Part shown: positions 45,801 to 55,100 of the stretch, piece by piece
How the letters are laid out: each line of letters begins with the position of its first letter
Position numbering within the stretch: the first letter of the stretch is position 1
NCBI GenBank assembly: GCA_015231375.1
Contig: JADGBT010000013.1
Coordinates: 25,545-89,544 of the forward strand
DNA: 64,000 nucleotides
Direction of reading: 5' to 3'
Source of the DNA: Magnetococcales bacterium
GTDB taxonomy: Bacteria > Pseudomonadota > Magnetococcia > Magnetococcales > Magnetaquicoccaceae
Notes under the pieces: model-generated
The model's input: only the letters and a program-made list of their open reading frames with translations
Database searches by the model: none
Told to the model about the DNA's origin: nothing
Position numbers and translations under genes: made by a program

Positions 45801-48394
45801 ACCAGATTGACGGCGCTGACGTTCACCGAGAAGGGCACCAGGGCCAGGGTCACATCCGTGACCATGCTCTGGGTAATGGTCGCGGTGGAGGCGTCGATCA
45901 GGATGTTGTGGGTGGCCGTATCCGTCAGGGGCATCAAGACGGTGGTCACGGTGGTGGTGGCCACGCCATTGACCGGCGTCACCGTTTTGGTGAGGGTGCC
46001 ACTCGTTCCGAGGTGGCCATACGTGGCCGCGTCCAGAACAAAGGTGACATCGCTGGTGGCAGCAGTCGCGGTATTGCCATACTGATCCTTCAAGGTGCCG
46101 GTCAAAGTCACCGCAGAGGAGGCGTAGGAACTGACCTTGGTGCTGCTCAGCCCCAAGGAGAGTTGCGACGCGGTTCCGGCGATGCCGGTGGCGGTGAAGG
46201 TGGCCGGAGTGGTGACGCCGGCAACCGAGGCGGTCACACTGTTGGCGCCCGCCGTGGTCCCCAGGGTCAAGGTGGTGCTGGCCAGACCATTGGCATCGGT
46301 GGTGGCGGTAGCGGCACTCACGCTGCCAGCGCCGCTGGCCACCGCAAAGGTCACCGTGGCATTGGAGACGGCATTGTTGTGGGCATCCTTGACGACCACC
46401 GTGAACGGCGAGGTCAAGACGGCTCCCACCGTTCCGCTCTGGGCGTCACCGGCACTCTTGGCGACGCTGGCAGCGGCACCGGCGGTGGCGGTCAGGGTGA
46501 AGGTCTGAGAAGAGTAACCCGTGGCCGTCACCGTGACCGTGTAGGTTCCGGCGCTGTGCCCCAGGGTCAGGGCCGAAGCGGTGGCCACGCCTTGGGCGTT
46601 GGTGGTGGCTGTGGTCGTGGTGGTACCGTTGGCAAAGGTGCCGCCGGACGTGGTGAAGGTCACGTCCACACCCGCGCTGGGAGTGGTCCCGGTGGTCAGG
46701 GTGACACTCAAGAGATTGGCAACGGCGGTTCCGACCGTGGCGCTCTGGCTGTTGCCGGAGGTCTGGCTCATCGCGTTGAAGACCAGCGACACGGTCAGAT
46801 CGGTCACGCTGGTGGCCGCGATCGTATCGGTGGAGGCATCCACCACGATGCCGAGGCTGGAGGATCCGCCTGCGGGCTGGGCAATGGTGGTCAGGGTGGT
46901 CGTGGCGACACCATTGAGCGTGGTGACCGTTGCCGTACCAATCGAACCATACGTGGTGGCATTCGTGGTGAAGGTGATCGCCTGGACAGGAGCAGTCACC
47001 GTATTGCCATGCGCATCTTTCAAGGTGCCGGTCAAGACCACCTGATTGGCCACGGTGGCGCTCACGGTGGTAGCCGCCGCGCCCAGAACCAACTGGGAGG
47101 CGGTGCCGGCGGTGCCGGTGGCATTGAAGGTGGCCGGAGTGGTGACGCCGGTCACCGAGGCCGTGACACTGTTGGCGCCGGCGGTGGTGCCCAGGGTCAA
47201 CGTGGTGCTGGCCTGACCATTGGCGTTGGTGGTAGCCGTGGCGGGATTGACGCTGCCACCACCCGTGGCCACGGCGAAATTCACCGTGGCATTGGGGACG
47301 ACATTATTGTTGGCGTCCTTGACCGTGACCGTGAAGGGCGTGGTCAAAGCGGTGCCCACCGTGGCGGTCTGATCGGTTCCGGCGCTGGAGATGATGCTGG
47401 CAGCACCCCCGGCGGTGGCGGTCAGGGTAAAGGTCTGAGCGGTATAACCCGTGGCCGAGGCGGTCACGGTATAGGCGCCGACCGCAGTGCCCAGCGTAAG
47501 GGCCGGGGCGGTGGCGATACCGTTGGAATCGGTCACGGCCGTTGCGGTGGAACCGGCTGCGAAGGTGGCTCCACCGGCTGCGGTGAAGGTCACGGTCACG
47601 CCAGCGTTGGGAGTGGATCCAGTGGCCAGGGTGACCCCCAGGGCCGTTCCGACCGCAGAACCGGCAACCGCGCTTTGGTTGTTGCCCGCCGTCACGCTCA
47701 TGGTGGGTGCGGTCACGGCAATGGTCTTGGTGCCCGTGGTGTAGGAGGTCGGCGTGGAGCCTTTATTGTCCGACACGGCAATGAACTTGGCCTTGATGTC
47801 CGAGTTGCCCGCCGCCACACCGCTCTTCACCTGCAATTTCAAGGTGAAGAACTGATAATTGCTGATCACGGCCCCGGATTGATTGAAAGAAGCCGTGCGG
47901 GTATAATTGATGTAGGCGCGATTCGCGGTCCCGAACAAGGCATCCCCGGAGACATCCTGATCGGAGATGCGCAACTCCATCACGTCGGTATCACCCGTGG
48001 TTTTCCACAGTTGGGTGATGCGACTGTTCTCGTCGTTCTGCTTTGTTCCGAACTGGCCATCCAGATAGGGGGTCTTGTGGGGATCGTTGTCCCCGGCGGT
48101 TCCGAGAGCCGAGGAGGCGTCAAGCGCGAACACGTTCTTGTCCCACTCGACCACGATGCCCGCCGAACTGATCGCCGTCGCTCCCGCATCCGCCGCCGAA
48201 ACGGCAATGGTCACATCCACGGTCGCGCCCGCAGCCACGGAATCGCCACTGCTGGTCACCAGCAGAGAGCCACCTGTGGCGGCCCAGACATGACCACTGG
48301 TGAAAATCAGTACAGTCACGGCTAACCACCGGAGCGTGGCGGCCAACCGGCTGCCCGACCCCTTCTGAACACTCTGAAACGGCCATGTAATCAT
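42809..48394 (-). CDS. Large exported protein: cohesin-like domain, Ig-like repeats, CFI-box C-terminus
   Basis: A 1861-residue protein. Signal peptide to about residue 41 (LAVTVLIFTSGHVWAATG). A cohesin-like beta domain follows (SGDSVAAGATVDVTIAV, GIVVEWDKNVFALDA). Then come Big_1/invasin-like repeats (QSAVAGSAVGTALGVTLATG, VTVKDANNNVVPNATVNFAV), Big_2-like repeats (SSDGVVTAQAAGTTEITLTS) and a CNA-B-like segment (LTVSDSSGTALSGAVVTLRS). The end is GGGGCFIATAAYGS, a membrane-proximal domain and two membrane helices: the CFI-box C-terminal domain. A processing or anchoring role for that end is suspected. The ATG at 48394 fits a GAGGTG site; GTG at 48403 does not. Likely a T2SS substrate or surface adhesin, from position. 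Confidence 0.85.
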   Translation of the reverse strand: MITWPFQSVQKGSGSRLAATLRWLAVTVLIFTSGHVWAATGGSLLVTSSGDSVAAGATVDVTIAVSAADAGATAISSAGIVVEWDKNVFALDASSALGTAGDNDPHKTPYLDGQFGTKQNDENSRITQLWKTTGDTDVMELRISDQDVSGDALFGTANRAYINYTRTASFNQSGAVISNYQFFTLKLQVKSGVAAGNSDIKAKFIAVSDNKGSTPTSYTTGTKTIAVTAPTMSVTAGNNQSAVAGSAVGTALGVTLATGSTPNAGVTVTFTAAGGATFAAGSTATAVTDSNGIATAPALTLGTAVGAYTVTASATGYTAQTFTLTATAGGAASIISSAGTDQTATVGTALTTPFTVTVKDANNNVVPNATVNFAVATGGGSVNPATATTNANGQASTTLTLGTTAGANSVTASVTGVTTPATFNATGTAGTASQLVLGAAATTVSATVANQVVLTGTLKDAHGNTVTAPVQAITFTTNATTYGSIGTATVTTLNGVATTTLTTIAQPAGGSSSLGIVVDASTDTIAATSVTDLTVSLVFNAMSQTSGNSQSATVGTAVANLLSVTLTTGTTPSAGVDVTFTTSGGTFANGTTTTTATTNAQGVATASALTLGHSAGTYTVTVTATGYSSQTFTLTATAGAAASVAKSAGDAQSGTVGAVLTSPFTVVVKDAHNNAVSNATVTFAVASGAGSVSAATATTDANGLASTTLTLGTTAGANSVTASVAGVTTPATFTATGIAGTASQLSLGLSSTKVSSYASSAVTLTGTLKDQYGNTATAATSDVTFVLDAATYGHLGTSGTLTKTVTPVNGVATTTVTTVLMPLTDTATHNILIDASTATITQSMVTDVTLALVPFSVNVSAVNLVAGDTTNLTVTGGSAATAWTKTSTTAGTLSGTTGTAVTYTAGSVTASTTDTVTASDSIGGTPVTSAVNVTVYTPVGTSWTTATAAVLGQTMTLIINGGNGSYTCASSAPTVATVTATATSSTCTVTTVAAGSFTITVQDTAIYQGTSKTTNSSTTAAVEVVHPITVTSAKNSDGKVYLDTSTNKSYTITATGGKTTSYTYSSSNTAAATVSSDGVVTAQAAGTTEITLTSTAYTNITQKLVVVVMGPIAIKDTATTPSEITTSQTATSGGSGLTFTLTGGSTNYAVAVTGPGSYSATLTATNGVYTFNPPTTGAFAGVYTVTVTDTTAGLTKTMTVNVPYKVAASKSTILGTDTTQRITVTGGAAGDVFKLAMLDGAGTADANGAIAGLSSTASSSTGSATLTATAVTGGYAATGYIVPKSTLTAVTLFKVKAVLQTNNADSTDSWATVTSNPVSIVPVTTYALTVSDSSGTALSGAVVTLRSKSEVETTMGSTITIAATDANGKTSVSLPVGGSYTFNVVPANLTTHQTGSVTLASGTTSGTVTLRKIGTPMKYTGTLVNSASLAATVTAVDASGNKVEGAIVGTTFTVWVDTSVFTPVNLYVSATGGLAIKKAVSEAVTSCVDSSDVAQTTLLTQAACIAVTGNVWKGTFSTLTLTAAPASLSAASTAIQTAVTTQVTHTTPSVLQASDIVTASVQPISVGTTDATSIDLSSKLTTVGAVKVTVPLDAFSATDVGQVYVTARGAKLDSTNTSTTTAYNRAAITGGEVVEIDLVAFDSAGTQLSTASGNTTINSSVGIPVSIPVNLSTLLTKVGLTTMDVTTINSRIVVYTAPTLQDFLDNKNVTTVSGATFDPVTNTVKVSMPHFSVVVPSVSEVTTAAASSGGGGCFIATAAYGSYEAPYVKLLREFRDEYLLTNEAGTWFVEQYYAHSPAAADWLREHDTWKSVVRVLLLPLIGMSWLLLNGTLSMTIALLALLIAIPFGIRGWRRTRLAKVC

Positions 48395-48457
48395 GGAAAA
48401 CACCTCACTGGAACACGGTTATAAAGAACAAAAAACGAAAGCATAATGGCACATTCG

Positions 48458-48517
48458 GACAGGATACCATGCCCTGTCACGACTCGGCAAGCAAATTCAC
48501 CGGTCGAAACAGACCGG
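48458..48517 (-). other. Two short hairpins between the cohesin/dockerin-like gene and the CFI-box gene
   Basis: GACAGG/CCTGTC (48458-48463 and 48473-48478) and CCGGTC/GACCGG (48500-48505 and 48512-48517) can form small stems. Neither is followed by a T run on the minus strand, so they are not confident terminators. I found no recognised riboswitch core. Confidence 0.3.
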
Positions 48518-48570
48518 CCACGCCACACTCATCCCTTTGGAAAGCAACGATCAGTTGGATGCCAACCTCT

Positions 48571-49449
48571 TCATTTCAAAGCATCAATCGTTGAGATCAC
48601 CGTAGCATTGCTCTGCCCGTCCGGCAAAAGCACGCCGGTATCGATGGTGGAACCGGCATTCAAACGGCGCAGGATCAAGACTCCATCACTGGCGTGGACC
48701 CCTTTGTCCTTGTCCACATCCAGGCTCGAACCCGCCGCGTCGATGATGGCAATCACCGACGCATTGGTCTGCCCTTCCCCCAGCACCACACCGGTATCCA
48801 CGGTGGATGCGCCATTCAACCGGCGCAGGATCAACACCCCGTCGCTGGCATCCACCGCGCCGCTCTGATCCACATCCAGCACGGCAAAAGCCGCATCCGT
48901 GGTATGCAACACGGCGCGACCCGCTGTCAGGGTATAACCATTGGCCAGACCACTGGCGCTCAAACGCACCATCGTGCGACCGCTTACCCCTTCGGCCACC
49001 CGGAAACGGGCCGTGAACAGCGTGACAGGCCAAGCATGATCGACTCCCGGCCACTGGCCATCCAGAGAGGCCCAGGCCACTCCCACTTTTTGATCCGTGC
49101 TCCGGTCCCCATCCCGGTCTTCGGCATCCTCCACCGGAGTGGTCTCCCGCCCGATCAAGGCAAACCGCCTGTCTGCGCCCAGCCTCTCTTCGGAGTGCAA
49201 CAGTTGCGTGAACCCGTCGAAGGTCAACCGACTGGAGTCGTAATGCAGCCACACTCCCAGTCCCGTTGTCTGGGTTTGCGCGGGATTGGCTGTGGCGTAT
49301 TGAATGGTCACGCTCACGCTTGTGCCCGGCGTGATGGTTTGAGTATTCACACTCGGAGCGAGACTCTGCTCTCTGGCCTCCAGTTCCTGACATGCCCCCC
49401 AAAAGATCAGCGCCAGAATCCACAAGCGCGTCCGCGCGGCTTCAGGCAA
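48571..49449 (-). CDS. Exported protein with cohesin-like domain and dockerin-like repeats
   Basis: About 292 residues. A hydrophobic leader (LWILALIFWGACQELEA) is followed by a cohesin-like domain (NTQTITPGTSVSVTIQY, GVWLHYDSSRLTFDGFT, VGVAWASLDG). The C-terminus has two 50-52-residue EF-hand/dockerin-like repeats. The first (LDVDQSGAVDASDGVLILRR) keeps all calcium positions; the second (DVDKDKGVHASD) has lost some. There is no ATG: the frame opens at TTG 49512 inside the previous gene, but a terminator lies at 49448-49485, so TTG 49449 is the better guess. Start confidence is low. Confidence 0.7.
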   Translation of the reverse strand: MPEAARTRLWILALIFWGACQELEAREQSLAPSVNTQTITPGTSVSVTIQYATANPAQTQTTGLGVWLHYDSSRLTFDGFTQLLHSEERLGADRRFALIGRETTPVEDAEDRDGDRSTDQKVGVAWASLDGQWPGVDHAWPVTLFTARFRVAEGVSGRTMVRLSASGLANGYTLTAGRAVLHTTDAAFAVLDVDQSGAVDASDGVLILRRLNGASTVDTGVVLGEGQTNASVIAIIDAAGSSLDVDKDKGVHASDGVLILRRLNAGSTIDTGVLLPDGQSNATVISTIDALK

Positions 49450-49485
49450 AAGGCGCGTCTTCCCGGTTGCCCGGAAGGACGCGCC
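49448..49485 (-). terminator. Intrinsic terminator after the PKD/dockerin-like gene
   Basis: The outer stem GGCGCGTC/GACGCGCC (49452-49459 and 49478-49485) with inner partial pairing is followed by TTTT on the minus strand. It lies 11 bases after the upstream gene's stop and directly at the proposed start of the next. Confidence 0.75.
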
Positions 49486-49495
49486 TTTCCAACAC

Positions 49496-52048
49496 TCACT
49501 TGAGGCCGTCAATGGTGGTCACCACCGTGTCATTCGTCTGTCCCGAAGGCAGTACCACACCGGTATTGATGGTCGAGCCTCCGTTCAGACGCCGCAGAAT
49601 CAACACCCCATCCGTGGCATCCACCGTTCCGCTCTTGTCCACATCGAACACGGTCCCGGCCGTGGCGATGGTGGCGATGACCGTATCATTGGTCTGCCCC
49701 GAAGGCAGCACCACACCGGTGTTGATGGTCGATCCCCCATTCAGACGCCGCAGAATCAACACCCCATCCGTGGCATCGGTGGTACCGCTCTTGTCCACAT
49801 CCAGTTTGATCACATTGATCCCGCCGCTGAAGGTGATCGTCACCGTCGAGGCGGAACTGTTCTGCTTGCCATCGTTGACCGTCAGGCTGAAGGTGTAGGT
49901 TCCGTTCACGGTCGGCGTGAAGGTCGGTTTGGCAACGGTGGTGGAAGAAAGCGTGACACTGGATCCGGTCGGCTGGCTGACAAGAGCCCAGGTGTAAGTC
50001 AACGTGGTATCCGACGTATCCGCATCGGCACCGGATCCATTCAAGGTCACCGCACCCGCCGTGCTCACCGTCTGGGCCGAACCGGCATTGGCCGTGGGGG
50101 CGTTGTTGATCGTCACGGTCACGGTGGACGGAGTGTCACTGGAATGCAGTCCATCGCTCACGGTCAGACTGAAGACCAGCGAACCCACGGTGCCCGGGGC
50201 CGTGAAGGTCGGTTTGGCGACGGTGCTGGAAGAAAGCGTGACCGCGCTGCCCGAACTCTGGCTCCAGGCATAAGTCAAGGAGCTGCCCGCATCGGCATCC
50301 GAAGAGCCCGAACCATCCAGGGTCACAACCGCTCCGGGCGCCACCACCTGGGCGCTGCCGGCTTTGGCCACTGGACGGGTGTTGACCGTGATGGTCACAG
50401 TCGCGCTGTTGGTGCTGTTCTGGGTGCCGTCGTTGACCACCAGACTGAACACATAAGAACCGGACACCGTGGGCGTGAACGTCGGCTTCGACGCCGAGAT
50501 CGACGACAGGGTCACCACCGACGTAGCGGGACTGGTCTGGGTCCAGGTGTAGGTCAACGCATCGCTGTCCGTATCCTGTGATCCACTGCCATCCAGGGTG
50601 ACGACACTGCCGGCCGCCACGGTCTGCGCCGAACCAGCATTGGCCACCGGGGCGTTGTTGGCGGTCACGGTGACACTCTTGGCGGCAGAGGCCACCTTGC
50701 CATCGTTGACCACCAGGGCGATCACGTATTTACCCTTCACATCCGGCGTGAACGACGCGGACGGAGGCGAACTCTGGGTGATGAAGCTCGAAGCGGTTCC
50801 AGCGGTCCCGGTGGTCAAAGCCGATCCGGTCGGTTTGCTGGTCAGGGTCCAGATGTAGGAGGTGAGCGTGTCACCATCCTGATCCGTGGATTTTGAACCG
50901 TTCAAGGTGACGGCGCTGCCCGGCGCTACCGTGACATCACTGCCCGGGTCGGCGACGGGAGCATTGTTGGTTCCGGCCGCCGCGTTCACGGTCAGCGTCA
51001 TCGTGGAGGCGGAACTGTTTTCGAAGCCGTCGTTGACCACCAGGGAGAAGGTATACGAACCGGCTGTCTTGACCACGATCGTCTGGGTACTGCCACTCAA
51101 GGTGGAATTGGCCGACAGCGTGGACGAACCGGAGGTGATGACCGCACTGGTCGGCATGCTGGTCAACGTCCAGGTGTAGGTCGACAGGGTATCCCCATCC
51201 GTATCGGTGGAGGTGGCCCCCGTGAGAGAGACCGAAGCCTGACCGCTGCTTAAGGTCACGGTCTGGTTGCCACCCGTGGCGGCAGTCGGCGCGATGTTGG
51301 TGGAGGTGTATTTGCTCACCGCCGAAGCCGTCTTGGACCAGGGGGTGGGATTGATCACCTTGACATCGTAAATCCCCGGCGCCGTGCTGGCCGGAACCGT
51401 GGCCGTCAGTTGGCTGGAACTGACAAACGTCACGTTGGTCAGGGCGACATCCGACAGGGTAACGGTCGAACCACTGACCGTGCGCTTGCCGTTGACCAGT
51501 TGAATCGTGGCCCCGCTCATGAAGTTGGTACCATTGAGGGTCACGTTCACAGCGGATTTGTGAGACCCGGAGGCCGGAGAAACCGGCGTGGTGGCATCCA
51601 GGGTGGGCGCGCTGTTCAGAACATAAGGTCCGGACTTGGTGATGGCGGTGGCTCCCACCAAACCTCCGCTATCCGAAGCACGAATGAAGAAATAATAGGT
51701 GCCATCCGCCAGGGAACTGGCCGTCACCGTCGTGCTGTTGCTCAAGGTGCCACGCTTCAAGGTGGTGGACTCGGCCGTGGCCAGACGCGTCTCGAAGGTG
51801 GACGTATCCAAAGAGGTGTCGGTGCTGACCACATATTCGTAAGTAATCGACGAACCGGAAATCCCGGAAGTGGCGGCAGTCCAGGACAAAACAATACTGC
51901 TGTTCGTCGAAGAGACCGACGCGGTATGACTCGTGCTGGCGACCCCGTTCACCGAACTGCCGCTGGTAATGGCCGCACCGGCGCTCAGGGCCGACACAAC
52001 CCACACCATCACGGCCGACAATACCTGAATTGCGTGATTACGTTTCAT
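49496..52048 (-). CDS. Exported PKD-like repeat protein with C-terminal dockerin-like repeats
   Basis: An 850-residue protein. Signal peptide about 1-26 (VLSAVMVWVVSALSAGAA). An N-terminal fibronectin-like region (SIVLSWTAATSG) and an IPT/TIG-like region (LNGTNFMSGATIQLVNGK) follow. Then come about five PKD/REJ-like repeats, each with NAPVANAGSAQTVAAG, DGSGSxDxD, YTWxLxSxP and YVFSLVVNDG. The C-terminus is two nearly identical 52- and 50-residue dockerin-like units (LDVDKSGTTDATDGVLILRR). The start at 52048 follows AGGATG. Probably secreted by the adjacent T2SS, by position. Confidence 0.87.
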   Translation of the reverse strand: MKRNHAIQVLSAVMVWVVSALSAGAAITSGSSVNGVASTSHTASVSSTNSSIVLSWTAATSGISGSSITYEYVVSTDTSLDTSTFETRLATAESTTLKRGTLSNSTTVTASSLADGTYYFFIRASDSGGLVGATAITKSGPYVLNSAPTLDATTPVSPASGSHKSAVNVTLNGTNFMSGATIQLVNGKRTVSGSTVTLSDVALTNVTFVSSSQLTATVPASTAPGIYDVKVINPTPWSKTASAVSKYTSTNIAPTAATGGNQTVTLSSGQASVSLTGATSTDTDGDTLSTYTWTLTSMPTSAVITSGSSTLSANSTLSGSTQTIVVKTAGSYTFSLVVNDGFENSSASTMTLTVNAAAGTNNAPVADPGSDVTVAPGSAVTLNGSKSTDQDGDTLTSYIWTLTSKPTGSALTTGTAGTASSFITQSSPPSASFTPDVKGKYVIALVVNDGKVASAAKSVTVTANNAPVANAGSAQTVAAGSVVTLDGSGSQDTDSDALTYTWTQTSPATSVVTLSSISASKPTFTPTVSGSYVFSLVVNDGTQNSTNSATVTITVNTRPVAKAGSAQVVAPGAVVTLDGSGSSDADAGSSLTYAWSQSSGSAVTLSSSTVAKPTFTAPGTVGSLVFSLTVSDGLHSSDTPSTVTVTINNAPTANAGSAQTVSTAGAVTLNGSGADADTSDTTLTYTWALVSQPTGSSVTLSSTTVAKPTFTPTVNGTYTFSLTVNDGKQNSSASTVTITFSGGINVIKLDVDKSGTTDATDGVLILRRLNGGSTINTGVVLPSGQTNDTVIATIATAGTVFDVDKSGTVDATDGVLILRRLNGGSTINTGVVLPSGQTNDTVVTTIDGLK
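49499..49804 (-). repeat. Tandem duplication of the dockerin-like unit
   Basis: Two in-frame units (49649-49804, 156 bases, and 49499-49648, 150 bases) are almost identical at DNA level in the part coding ATDGVLILRRLNGGSTINTG. This implies a recent duplication or ongoing gene conversion. Confidence 0.85.
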
Positions 52049-52075
52049 GGTAACATCCTGATTTTTATTGAACAT

Positions 52076-52105
52076 AAAAACTCCCCTCCCACCTCGGGAG
52101 GGGAG
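52076..52105 (-). terminator. Intrinsic terminator after the giant repeat gene
   Basis: A perfect 10-base-pair stem (CTCCCCTCCC/GGGAGGGGAG) with a five-base loop is followed by TTTTT on the minus strand. It lies 66 bases after the giant gene's stop. Confidence 0.9.
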
Positions 52106-52170
52106 ATCCTGAAAACCGATCATGACACAGACAAAGCCTTGGGGTCCATCCCTGTTGAACACGAAAGACG

Positions 52171-55100
52171 TTAATCCGTGACCACCCCGGACACCGTGAC
52201 GCCCAGACTCAAATCCAGAGTGACCCCCCCACTGGTGGCTGTGGCGCTACCCGTGGCATAACCACTGGTCACGCTCCAATCCGCGCTCTTGACCTTGGTC
52301 GCGCTGAACGCCTTCACCGTGTAGCTCTGATCCGGCGTCAGACCCTCCAGCTTGTACACCCCGGTCGTCGCATTGGCCACCGCACGATCCTTCTCCACGC
52401 CACTGGCGTCATACGCGATCACCATCGCTTCCCCCGCCGCGCTGCCGCCGCTGGTCACCGTGCCCTGGATGATCCCTGCCGCCTTGACCACCGCCAGCGT
52501 CACCCCGCTTGCATTCGCGCCGTTCACCGTCACGTCCGTGCCCGCCGTCCCTTCCGGCGTCCACACGTCCACCTTGTAGGTCGCGTTCGACAATCCCTTG
52601 ATCGTGAACTCTCCCTTCGCGTTGGTCACCGCTCCGCCGCCCATCGAATCGCTCGACGACCACGCGTTCACCCACGCCCCGCTCACCGCGTTGCCGCCAC
52701 TCGTCACCGTGCCCTTGATCGCGTAACCCGTCAACATCGCCACGTTCAATCCCGTGGTGTTGCCGCTGACCGACACCGTGCCCACATCGTTCCAGCCGCT
52801 TGTCCAGCTCGACGCCGTCACCTTGTGGTCGCTCACCGTCGCACTCCGGGTCCGCTGCGACACATACCCGCTCGAACTCACCTCCACCGTGTAGTTGCCC
52901 GCCGGCAATCCCTCCAGCGTGTAACTCGCATTCCCGGTCACACTCGTCCGGGATCCACCCGTCGCCGACCAGGCGTTGATCTCCACCACCTGATCCGACG
53001 CCAGACCGCTCACCGTTCCCGACAGCGTGTAGAACAGATTGCCCGCCGCCGTCAGGTTGAAGTCGATTCCCTTGGTCGCTCCCGCGTTGACCACACTCAC
53101 CTTGCTGTGGTTGTCCCACACCGCAGTCACGCCAGACGTGGCGTAAAACACCCCTTGATAACCACGCCACACCCCCACCACATAGTCGGTTCCATCCGGC
53201 ACGCCGCTCAGCGTGTAGCTCGCCGATCCGCTGGCGTCCGCCGTCGCTCCCCCCACCACGAACGCGTCCGTGGCCGGCGACCACACATCCACCCGTACCC
53301 ACTCCTGGCCCTTCAGACCCGTGATGGTTCCGGCAATGGTTCCTCCCGTCGAAGCCGTGAAATCCACTCCGCTCACGTCCCCGCCGCTGGTGTTCACATC
53401 CGACTTCTTCTGCGTCATGTAGCCGTCCGCGCTGAAGGTCACCTTGAAGTCCGTCGCCGAACCCACCCCGGCGATCGTGTACGCATCCGCACCCGATCCC
53501 GCCGCCTCCACCGCGTTCCCGCCCCAGGAGTAGGTGCTGTTCGACCATGCGTCCAACCAGCCCCACTGTCCCTTCTTCATGCCATTCACCGTGCCGGCAA
53601 TCGACTTGCCCGACGACACCACCAGATCGATCGTCGCGTTACCACTGGCCACATTCACCAACTCCGCGTTCTCCCAGGCTCCCGGCGCCTTGCCGTTGCC
53701 CGCATACGTGCCGCCCTGAATCTGGCCGCCCCAAATGGAAATCCGATAGTCCTCCGCCGCTTCCAGACCCTTGATCTCCACCGAATCGCTGGTGCCGTTT
53801 CCATACGACACCTCGCCTCCGCCCCACGACCACGTCGTCTCCGAGAACGCATCCACCCACGCCTTCTGACCGCTCTTCAGACCAGACACCTTCACCGTCA
53901 CCTGGCGACCACTGCCCACCTGCATCGCCACATAACGGTCGCTCGACAGGTCCAGCAACGTCGCACGATCCCATCCCACCAGACTCCCGACCGTGGCCGG
54001 ATAGTCGCTGTCTCCCACCTCTCCTTTGAAGTTGCCCGTCTTGAAACCACCATCCGCACCACCCACAAACAAACGGTAGTCCTTCCCGCTGGCATCCAGA
54101 CCCTTCAACTCGATCAACGCCTGACCAGCGCTGTCCGCTGTCCCCTGCTTCCAGCGACCCGCGCTCAACTCTGCCGACCAGACGTTGGCATCCACCTTCG
54201 CACCGGCGCTCAAACCCGTCACCTTCACCTTCAAGGTCTTCGAGGTCACCGCCGCCAGATCCACCGCCACACCCGTCACGTTGCCGTTCAACGTGCTCAA
54301 CAACGTCGCCTTCTCCCAACTCTTCGGTCCCGACGCCGCTCCTCCAACCACTCCGCCATAATATCCCGACGGCACATCCTCCGCATCCGACTGCCAATCC
54401 AGACGATAATCGCCCGCCTGCGCCAGACCCGAAACCTCAAAACTCACCGCTCCGCTTCCGGTCCCCACCACTTCGGTCCCGCCCCACACCCGCTCGCTCT
54501 CCGACCACACGTTCACACGCACCTTCACATCCTTGCCCAGACCCGCAACCGTACCGCCGATCTTAGCCCCCGCGTTCATCAAAAAGTCCACGTTCTCCGG
54601 ACTCTTGCTCCCCGAAGCGTCGATCAGCGTCGCTTCGTCCTCCTTGCCCGCGTTCTTGTAATAGGTCGTGCGATACAACCCGCTCCATCCCCATACCACG
54701 CCCACATAGTTGTTGGCCGGCTCCACCGTCACACGATAATTGCCATTCTCATCCGTGTTGGCTCCATACCAACGGCTTCCGTCCTGACTGTGAATGTCCA
54801 CCCAGGTCCACGCCAGACCGTTGTTGCTCGCGTCCGTCACACGACCGGAAATCGTGTTGCCCGTGGTCAGGGTGAAGTTCACCGGAACACCGCCGGCGCT
54901 GTTCTCCTGAATCACCTCACCGGCAACCGGCCTGGAATAACCATCCTCGGTTTCGACAAACTTGTCCTTGGCCCGTTTGTAAACCCCGGTCACACCTTGG
55001 GATTCCACCTTCACCATCACCGGTTCCGGAGAAAGATGCGCCTCGCTCCAGACGTTGACTTCATACCAGACCACCTTGCCGGCAGCCGGTTTGTGGATCA

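Noticed and set aside
43760..48325. 1521-codon plus-strand frame opposite the CFI-box gene
   Set aside because: Gly/Arg/His-rich composition without domains. It arises from the codon bias of the Thr/Val/Ala-rich repeat gene on the other strand.
48404..48570. Riboswitch before the CFI-box gene
   Set aside because: Small hairpins are present, but no cyclic di-GMP, cobalamin or other known core motif could be matched.
42809..52048. Cellulosome
   Set aside because: No glycoside hydrolase, carbohydrate-binding module or scaffoldin with multiple cohesins is visible. Only isolated cohesin-like and dockerin-like modules occur.
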